In this document: one piece after another, positions 1-5,417 of the stretch
Layout of the letters: each line of letters opens with the position of its first letter
Position numbering within the stretch: the first letter of the stretch is position 1
Assembly (NCBI GenBank): GCA_029933755.1
Contig: JAOZNO010000145.1
Span: 1-7,954, forward strand
Origin: Bacteroidales bacterium
GTDB lineage: Bacteria > Bacteroidota > Bacteroidia > Bacteroidales > NBLH01
Length of the DNA: 7,954 bases
Reading direction: 5' to 3'
The notes under the pieces: generated by a model
Seen by the model: only the letters and a program-made list of their open reading frames with translations
Told to the model about the DNA's origin: nothing
Database searches by the model: none
Position numbers and translations under genes: made by a program

Positions 1-12
1 TAAGAAAACTAC
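1..12 (+). other. Probable one-base deletion (frameshift) in the M16C peptidase gene
   Basis: The frame that runs open through the peptidase begins with a TAA at 1-3, followed by E-N-Y-H-P-S-N. Adding one A to the AAAA run at 5-8 turns the reading into (T) AAG AAA AAC TAC CAT CCG, that is K-K-N-Y-H-P-S-N. This matches the family pattern F-H-K-K-x-Y-H-P-S-N seen in presequence-protease homologues. The leading T would be the last base of a His codon. The gene is therefore either disrupted by a real deletion or affected by a homopolymer indel in the sequence. The missing base is inferred from family knowledge, not seen. Confidence 0.6.
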
Positions 13-2280
13 CATCCGTCAAACTGCTGTATTTATATATACGGAGATGCTGACATAAAAAAAGAATTACAAACAATTAATCTTGAGTATTTGTCAAAAT
101 TTGATGTAGCAGATGGTGTTAAAAATAAAATTGCCATGCAAAAGCCGTTTACCGAAATGAAAATTGTTTCGGCTCCATATTCTGTTATGGAAGGTACACC
201 AGTTGAAAATCAAACATTTTTAAGCTTAAGTTGGGTATATGGTGATAAAACTGATCCAGCACAATCCATGGCACTTGATATTTTAACCGATGTATTGGTT
301 GATCAGGAATCGGCACCAATACGAACCGCTTTACAGGAAGCTGGAATCGGCCGTGATGTATATGCTTATAATTCATCAGATAACCAAAATACATTTGGAA
401 TAACAGTAAAAAATGCAAATTCTGAAGATAGAGATAAATTTAAAGAAATTGTTTTTAATACCTTAAAGGAACAAAGTGAAAAAGGCATTGACAAAGATGC
501 CGTTGATGCATACATTAACAGACTGGAGTTTAACATGAGAGAAGGTAACAGCTCTCAGAAAGGGCTAATGTATAGTTTAGGTAGTTTTTCTGACTGGATG
601 TTTACAAACAATCCCTTTGTTGGCTTAGAATGGGAAAAAACCTTAGCTGAAGTTCGTAAACGAATTGGCGAAAATTACCTGGAACAATTAATAAAAGATG
701 CACTTTTAAACAATAATCACGCTTTGTTGTTGTCTCTTGAACCAAAACCGGGTTTGGAAAAAGAAATTATGGCAAAAACAGCAGAAAAGCTGGCCGAATA
801 CAAAAAATCATTAACTGAGGAACAACTAGATGCTTTAGTCAAAGAAACAACGGAGTTAGTTGAATATCAGCAACGTGAAGATACTCCTGAAGCACTGGCA
901 ACAATTCCTAAACTTGAAAGAAGTGACCTTAATCCTGAAGTTGACTGGTATGAAATAACAAAAAAGGAAGTAGCTGGAACAGACATTCTTCATTATGATG
1001 ACTTTACCAATGGAGTTGTATATGCAAACTTAATGTTTGACCTTAAAGTATTGCCTAAAGAGTTGATTCCGTATGCTTCTTTTATGACTAGCCTTTTAGG
1101 CAAAATGGATACTGAAAATTTCAAATTTGGTGATTTGGAAAAAGAAATCAGAAAAAATACGGGAACTTTTTACAGTAATCTTGATGCATGGAAAGAAAAT
1201 AATGATGATGCAAAATTATTAACAAAATTTACACTTGTTTCGAAAGTACTTCCTGAGAAAACAGATAAAATGTTTGACTTAATGAATGAAGTTCTTTTCA
1301 AAACAAAATTTGAAGATACAGACCGTTTAAAGGTAATACTCACACGGTTACAATCAAGATTAGAATCAAATGTGAAAAACAACGGTATGAATTATACTTT
1401 CACCAGAACATTTTCATATTTCTCAAACAATGGAATGTTCAATGAATTAACAAATGGATTTGAATATTATTGGTTTGTAAATAATCTGTTAGCTGATTTT
1501 GACAAAAATAGTGATGAAATTATTTCAAATATTAAAAAAACAGCTGAATTATTATTTAACAAAAACAACTTAATTACCGGAACCACATGTAGTAATAAAG
1601 ATTACAATTCATTTAAAAATGCCTATACTACATTTGTTGGCACATTGCCTGCTACAGAAGTAAAAGCACAGGATTGGAACTTTGTACTTAAAAACAAAAA
1701 TGAAGGTTTTATGTCAGCTACTAAAGTGCAATATGTAGTAAAAGCATATGATTTTAAAAAGCTGGGTTATGAATGGGATGGTAAAATGAGCGTAATGAAC
1801 AGCATTTTATCCAATGATTATTTACACAATCAAATCAGGGTAATTGGAGGAGCATATGGTGGATTTTCAGGAGTTAGAAATGATGGTATCATGTATTTTG
1901 GCTCATACCGAGATCCAAACTTAAAAGAAACGCTTGAAAATTATGATGGTTCGCCGGAATTCATAAGCAATTTTGAAGCTGATGATGAAAAAATGCTAGG
2001 ATATATTATTGGTGTAATAGCACAGCTTGATTCACCACGGACAGCTTCGCAAAAAGGTGAAATAGCATATGCCCGCTATTTCCGAAAATATACAAAAGAC
2101 ATGATGATATCTAACAGAAAAGGGGTTTTAAGTGCGACTGTTGAAGATATAAAAGGAATGTCGGGTATGATTAAAGCAGTTCTTGAACAAAATGTTCATT
2201 GTGTTTATGGTAACAAAGAAAAAGTTACTGAAAACAAATCATTATTTGGTAAAATCCTACCACTTAATAAAGATATTTAA
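4..2280 (+). CDS. Presequence-protease-like M16C zinc metallopeptidase, C-terminal ~760 residues (5' incomplete)
   Basis: This is the C-terminal three quarters of a PreP/M16C (insulinase superfamily) peptidase, a clamshell protease that degrades peptides of moderate length. Full-length members have about 970-1000 residues, so roughly 240 are missing, including the HxxEH zinc site. Numbering from the TTG at 91, residues 35-215 form the second, non-catalytic M16 half (L-S-W-V-Y-G; the P-I-R-T-A-L-Q-E-A-G-I-G stretch). Residues about 220-470 fit the M16C-associated domain, beginning near L-E-P-K-P-G-L, and 480-729 the C-terminal M16 domain. The R583...Y589 pair in the Q-I-R-V-I-G-G-A-Y-G-G motif is the substrate-binding Arg-Tyr pair of the family. 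Homology continues upstream of 91 (E-N-Y-H-P-S-N, I-Y-G-D), so neither that TTG nor the ATG at 136 is the natural start. No signal peptide can be judged. A terminator follows 23 bp after the stop. The family call is firm; whether the gene is functional is open because of the frameshift at 1-12. Confidence 0.9.
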   Translation, partial: ENYHPSNCCIYIYGDADIKKELQTINLEYLSKFDVADGVKNKIAMQKPFTEMKIVSAPYSVMEGTPVENQTFLSLSWVYGDKTDPAQSMALDILTDVLVDQESAPIRTALQEAGIGRDVYAYNSSDNQNTFGITVKNANSEDRDKFKEIVFNTLKEQSEKGIDKDAVDAYINRLEFNMREGNSSQKGLMYSLGSFSDWMFTNNPFVGLEWEKTLAEVRKRIGENYLEQLIKDALLNNNHALLLSLEPKPGLEKEIMAKTAEKLAEYKKSLTEEQLDALVKETTELVEYQQREDTPEALATIPKLERSDLNPEVDWYEITKKEVAGTDILHYDDFTNGVVYANLMFDLKVLPKELIPYASFMTSLLGKMDTENFKFGDLEKEIRKNTGTFYSNLDAWKENNDDAKLLTKFTLVSKVLPEKTDKMFDLMNEVLFKTKFEDTDRLKVILTRLQSRLESNVKNNGMNYTFTRTFSYFSNNGMFNELTNGFEYYWFVNNLLADFDKNSDEIISNIKKTAELLFNKNNLITGTTCSNKDYNSFKNAYTTFVGTLPATEVKAQDWNFVLKNKNEGFMSATKVQYVVKAYDFKKLGYEWDGKMSVMNSILSNDYLHNQIRVIGGAYGGFSGVRNDGIMYFGSYRDPNLKETLENYDGSPEFISNFEADDEKMLGYIIGVIAQLDSPRTASQKGEIAYARYFRKYTKDMMISNRKGVLSATVEDIKGMSGMIKAVLEQNVHCVYGNKEKVTENKSLFGKILPLNKDI

Positions 2281-2303
2281 ACTGAGTAAATATTCTGAAA
2301 AAG

Positions 2304-2335
2304 GGGTTCATACGTTAAGTGTGAGCCCTTTTTTT
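2304..2335 (+). terminator. Intrinsic terminator after the M16C peptidase
   Basis: A 10-bp stem is formed by GGGTTCATAC (2304-2313) and GTGTGAGCCC (2319-2328), with two G-U wobbles, around a GTTAA loop. Seven Ts follow directly (2329-2335). It lies 23 bp past the peptidase stop codon and separates that gene from the primase-helicase gene. A short A-run before the stem could extend pairing into the T-run. Confidence 0.88.
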
Positions 2336-2351
2336 ATAAGCATGATTTTTT

Positions 2352-2359
2352 TATTTTTG
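2352..2359 (+). promoter_or_regulatory. Possible Bacteroidota -7 promoter box (TATTTTTG)
   Basis: TATTTTTG matches the Bacteroidota sigma-ABfr -7 consensus TAnnTTTG exactly. It sits just after the terminator and ends four bases before the ATG of the primase-helicase gene. Used as a promoter, it would start transcription at or next to that ATG, giving an almost leaderless mRNA. No clear -33 TTTG element is seen at the usual distance, and the stretch is T-rich, so a chance match is possible. Confidence 0.35.
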
Positions 2360-2363
2360 TATT

Positions 2364-4505
2364 ATGTTAAAAACAAAAGCATATAAAATACAACTTTTTG
2401 CGTCCATTTTTCGTGGAAGAAATGATATTTATGCTGTTCGTTGGGAAAAAGAAAAGCGATCAGGTTATATGCCAGCATATGAGATAGATTGGAGCGAATA
2501 TCAAAACCATAAGGCAAAAGGTGGTACTTTTAAGGATTATAAGAATAAAGAATATCTTCCATTTGATAATAGGGCAATTGAACAACACTTAAGAGGAAAA
2601 GAAACTTGTGGGATCTATCCTTTGCTTGAGGATAATTCATCCTATTTTATTGCTGTTGATTTTGATAAAAATAACTGGCAAAAAACAATAATATCCCTCC
2701 ACAAAAAGTGTACTGAATTTAAATTGCCTACTTATATTGAGCGATCACGATCTGGTAATGGAGGGCATTTATGGCTATTTTTTGAAGAAGCTGTTCCAGC
2801 AGAGCAAAGCCGCAAAATGATGTTTGAACTATTACGCAATGCTGAAATCATTTCTAATTTTGAAAAAGAGCCAAGCTTTGATCGACTATTCCCAAATCAG
2901 GATTTCCATTCAGGCAAAGGAATGGGAAATCTAATTGCTTTACCACTAAATGGAAAATCAATAGAAAATGGGAATTCCGCTTTTCTCAATCCAGATACAT
3001 TTGAACCCTATGCAAATCAATGGGATTTTCTCAACTCTATTGAAAAAATATCCAAAAACAAGTTCAAAGATGTGTTTGAAGAACTCTTTGATGAAAAACC
3101 TAGGGATCACCTTATTTCATCAACAAATAATGGAAGTCCTGTTGAACTTGAAATATTAATTAGTAACCAAATATATTTAAAGAGAAGACATTTAAGCAAA
3201 AAACTTATCGCCTTTATTAGGGAACATCTAAATTTTTTCAATACTGATTACCTTGTCAAAAAGAACCTTGGAAAAAGCACTTTTAAAACGGAGAGATATT
3301 TTAATCTAATAGAAGAAACGAGTGAGGAAATAATGATTCCGAGAGGTTTTTCTGCTGATTTAGTACAATTCTGTAAAAAAGAAAATATTCCATTTAGGGT
3401 AATTGATAAAAGAATAAAAAATGAAGAGATACAAATTGAATCGAATATTGTTCTTCAGCCCCATCAGAAAATGGCAATACAATCTACACGGGAAAAAGAT
3501 TTTGGTGTTATCGTGTCCCCGCCCGGATCAGGAAAAACAGTTATTGGACTTGAAATAATTGTAGAAAAAAAACAAGCTGCACTTATAATTGTCCATCGCA
3601 AACAACTTTTCGATCAATGGATTGACAGAATTCAAGCCTTTCTCAAGATCCCCAAAAAAGAAATTGGTCAAATTGGAAACCAAAAGTTCAAAATAGGAAA
3701 ATTTGTTACTATTGCAATGATACAGTCTATTTCACGAAATAAAAATATAAAAGAAATTTCTAATGCTTTTGGGACAATTATTATTGATGAATGCCACCAT
3801 ATTCCTGCAAAATCATTTAGAGAGGCAATAATAAATTTTAATTCATATTATTTATATGGTCTTACTGCTACACCAAAGCGAAAAAACAATGATCAGAAAC
3901 TAATATTTATATACATTGGAAACATATTACATAAAGTTGATCAACATGAATATTTGAAAGAGAAAGGCATAAAAACAGAGATAAACATTAGGGAAACCAA
4001 TCTTTTTGTTCCGTTTGACTATAAAATTGATAAGTATGAAACGGTTTCGAGAATTCTCATCCATGATACCAACCGGAACTCAATTATCGTTGAGGATATA
4101 GAATCTAATGCAGACAGGTTTAAAACCATACTGGTATTGACTGAAAGAAAGGCACATGTTGATATCCTAAACCTTTACCTGAAAGATAAATACGAAACAA
4201 TAACCATTCATGGTGATGATTCTGAAAAAATACGAAAAAGTAAAATAGACCAAATCAAACAAGGTCATTTCAAAATTGTAATTTCAACAGGGCAATTCTT
4301 TGGGGAAGGAATTGATATTAGCAATTTAGAATGTCTTTTTATTGTTTATCCTTTTGCTTTTGAAGGGAAATTAATCCAGTATATTGGTAGAATTCAACGT
4401 TCTGAAAATCCACCTGTAATATTTGATTACAGGGATTCGAAGATTGATTATTTCGAGAAAATGTTTAAACAGAGGAATCGGTATTATAAAAAGCTTTTAA
4501 AATAG
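2364..4505 (+). CDS. TOTE-type AEP primase-SF2 (DECH-box) helicase fusion protein
   Basis: This 713-residue cytoplasmic protein joins a primase-polymerase-like domain to a DNA/RNA helicase. Residues about 10-225 match the archaeo-eukaryotic primase domain of TOTE conflict systems: an F-R-G-R-N-D-I-Y-A-V-R-W start, the metal-binding D99-x-D101 in A-V-D-F-D, S130-G-N-G-G-H135 for nucleotide binding, and F-P-N-Q-D-F-H-S-G-K-G at 176-186. Residues 230-360 are a linker present in relatives. The helicase has a Q-motif-like L-Q-P-H-Q (364-368), Walker A P-P-G-S-G-K-T (386-392), D475-E-C-H478, T-A-T-P (501-504), motif V around G647-E-G-I-D-I and motif VI Q-Y-I-G-R-I-Q-R (672-679). All key residues are present. 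The family is linked by comparative genomics to defence or conflict with mobile elements; its biochemistry here is inferred. The ATG at 2364 is preferred because homology starts by residue 8; the next Met (36) would cut the domain. No partner gene flanks it: a terminator precedes it and a convergent gene follows after 32 bp. Confidence 0.9.
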   Translation: MLKTKAYKIQLFASIFRGRNDIYAVRWEKEKRSGYMPAYEIDWSEYQNHKAKGGTFKDYKNKEYLPFDNRAIEQHLRGKETCGIYPLLEDNSSYFIAVDFDKNNWQKTIISLHKKCTEFKLPTYIERSRSGNGGHLWLFFEEAVPAEQSRKMMFELLRNAEIISNFEKEPSFDRLFPNQDFHSGKGMGNLIALPLNGKSIENGNSAFLNPDTFEPYANQWDFLNSIEKISKNKFKDVFEELFDEKPRDHLISSTNNGSPVELEILISNQIYLKRRHLSKKLIAFIREHLNFFNTDYLVKKNLGKSTFKTERYFNLIEETSEEIMIPRGFSADLVQFCKKENIPFRVIDKRIKNEEIQIESNIVLQPHQKMAIQSTREKDFGVIVSPPGSGKTVIGLEIIVEKKQAALIIVHRKQLFDQWIDRIQAFLKIPKKEIGQIGNQKFKIGKFVTIAMIQSISRNKNIKEISNAFGTIIIDECHHIPAKSFREAIINFNSYYLYGLTATPKRKNNDQKLIFIYIGNILHKVDQHEYLKEKGIKTEINIRETNLFVPFDYKIDKYETVSRILIHDTNRNSIIVEDIESNADRFKTILVLTERKAHVDILNLYLKDKYETITIHGDDSEKIRKSKIDQIKQGHFKIVISTGQFFGEGIDISNLECLFIVYPFAFEGKLIQYIGRIQRSENPPVIFDYRDSKIDYFEKMFKQRNRYYKKLLK

Positions 4506-4537
4506 TGATGGGAAACTGAATTGTGTTAAAATATCAC

Positions 4538-5245
4538 TTAAACAAAACTCTCCCGTTTCTGTAAATTAATCATCGTCCATAAAAGGGAAATGATGGAACC
4601 TACTACTAAAATTAAGCGATTTTGGTAAACAATATTCATCCAAATACTGTGGCTCATATCCGATGGTACATTAAAGGGGTTTAAGAAAATATTCCATTTG
4701 TTATGTTCTAAAGGTTCGGCCAGAATAAAAAATATTAGACCAATAATAACCATTACTACAGATGCACCACGTCCGTTTTTTAAAAGGGTAGAAAATAAAA
4801 AAGACAAACAGGCCAAAAATATCAGGGGGTACATTAACTGGTAAACCATACTGAAAATAGATATAGGTACCACCGAAAAGTGCGAAAACCAAGCCATCAG
4901 CAACAATAGGACAAACAATACCCCCATACTTATGATAAAACGGACAAGATAAACCTTGTATCTGTAATTGGGTATTCCAAAAATAATCTCCAGCATTCTT
5001 GAATCCTTATCGTTTTGTATATTAAACAAAACAGGGTAAAAAATAATTAATATCCCGGGGAATATCAATATACTAAAAATATCTTCCTGTTCAGGATTGC
5101 CATCAGAGAACAACATAATACCCGTAACCATTAAGTAAAATGCCAGTGCCGCAATTAGGAAATACACAAATTTATTGGCAAATACAATTTTCAGGTTGTA
5201 GCTTATAATATTTTTAGATAGTTTTAATTGATTTTTAATATTCAT
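4538..5245 (-). CDS. ABC-2-type transporter permease, six membrane segments
   Basis: This 235-residue integral inner-membrane protein has six likely helices at about 26-46, 57-76, 100-119, 135-154, 161-177 and 210-227. The stretch S82-R-M-L-E-I-I-F-G-I-P-N-Y-R-Y-K between helices 2 and 3 resembles the cytoplasmic coupling region of ABC-2 permeases (E-x-x-x-L-E-x-x-L-x-x-P-x-x-R). L-N-P-F at 188-191 before the last helix also recurs in that family. It has no ATPase domain of its own. The nearest ATPase is the NBD at the end of the gene just upstream on the same strand, 172 bp away, and no TAnnTTTG box is visible in the gap, so co-transcription is likely. The transported substrate cannot be told. 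The ATG at 5245 has GGGGAG directly before it, too close to act as a normal Shine-Dalgarno. The gene converges on the primase-helicase gene with 32 bp between stops and no clear terminator. The broad permease call is solid; the exact subfamily is not. Confidence 0.8.
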   Translation of the reverse strand: MNIKNQLKLSKNIISYNLKIVFANKFVYFLIAALAFYLMVTGIMLFSDGNPEQEDIFSILIFPGILIIFYPVLFNIQNDKDSRMLEIIFGIPNYRYKVYLVRFIISMGVLFVLLLLMAWFSHFSVVPISIFSMVYQLMYPLIFLACLSFLFSTLLKNGRGASVVMVIIGLIFFILAEPLEHNKWNIFLNPFNVPSDMSHSIWMNIVYQNRLILVVGSIISLLWTMINLQKRESFV

Positions 5246-5304
5246 CTCCCCAAAAAATTTAGATGTTTTAATTATGAAATTTTAGTTAACACTACCACTT
5301 TTCT

Positions 5305-5390
5305 CTTTGCGAAACTTCGTGCCCCTTTGTGTAACTCTGTAAATAGCTATACCACAGAGGTTCACAAAGAATTCGCAAAGCCACACAAAG
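5305..5390. repeat. Imperfect palindrome of CTTTG/CTCTG units in the intergenic gap
   Basis: Two arms of about 40 nt face each other around a perfect ATAGCTAT core (5343-5350). The left arm reads CTTTGCG...CTTTGTG...CTCTGT and the right arm, read on the other strand, CTTTGTG...CTTTGCG...CTTTGTG...CTCTGTGG, with one single-base gap. The units recur at roughly 10-11 nt. From general knowledge, similar CTTTGTG/CTCTGTG palindromes are dispersed intergenic repeats in many Bacteroidota and other genomes. Copy number here cannot be seen in one window. On the - strand no T-run follows the stem, so it is not a standard terminator for the upstream gene. It could form a strong mRNA hairpin between the two transport genes. 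Confidence 0.65.
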
Positions 5391-5417
5391 TTTTTAATTA
5401 ATATTAGCAATAACTTT

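Noticed and set aside
1..12. Programmed -1 ribosomal frameshifting to explain the in-frame TAA
   Set aside because: The bases are G AAAA C, without an X-XXY-YYZ slippery heptamer, and the A-run is only four long. An indel is simpler.
91..138. TTG at 91 or ATG at 136 as the true start of the peptidase
   Set aside because: Family sequence (Y-H-P-S-N, I-Y-G-D) continues in frame before both, and the gene lacks its catalytic N-terminal domain, so these are internal codons.
4506..4537. Shared terminator between the convergent genes
   Set aside because: Only a weak, mismatched GTG...CAC hairpin with an A-rich loop is present, with no T-run on either strand.
4701..4892. A 63-residue - strand open frame inside the permease gene
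   Set aside because: It overlaps the permease in another frame, and the permease frame alone gives consistent membrane helices and family motifs.
5305..5390. Intrinsic terminator for the RND-ABC gene
   Set aside because: On the - strand the palindrome is followed by mixed sequence (AGAAAAGTGG), not a T-run. The T-run on the other side faces the wrong direction for that gene.
5305..5390. CRISPR array
   Set aside because: The repeats are short degenerate units in inverted orientation without regular spacers, and no cas gene is nearby.
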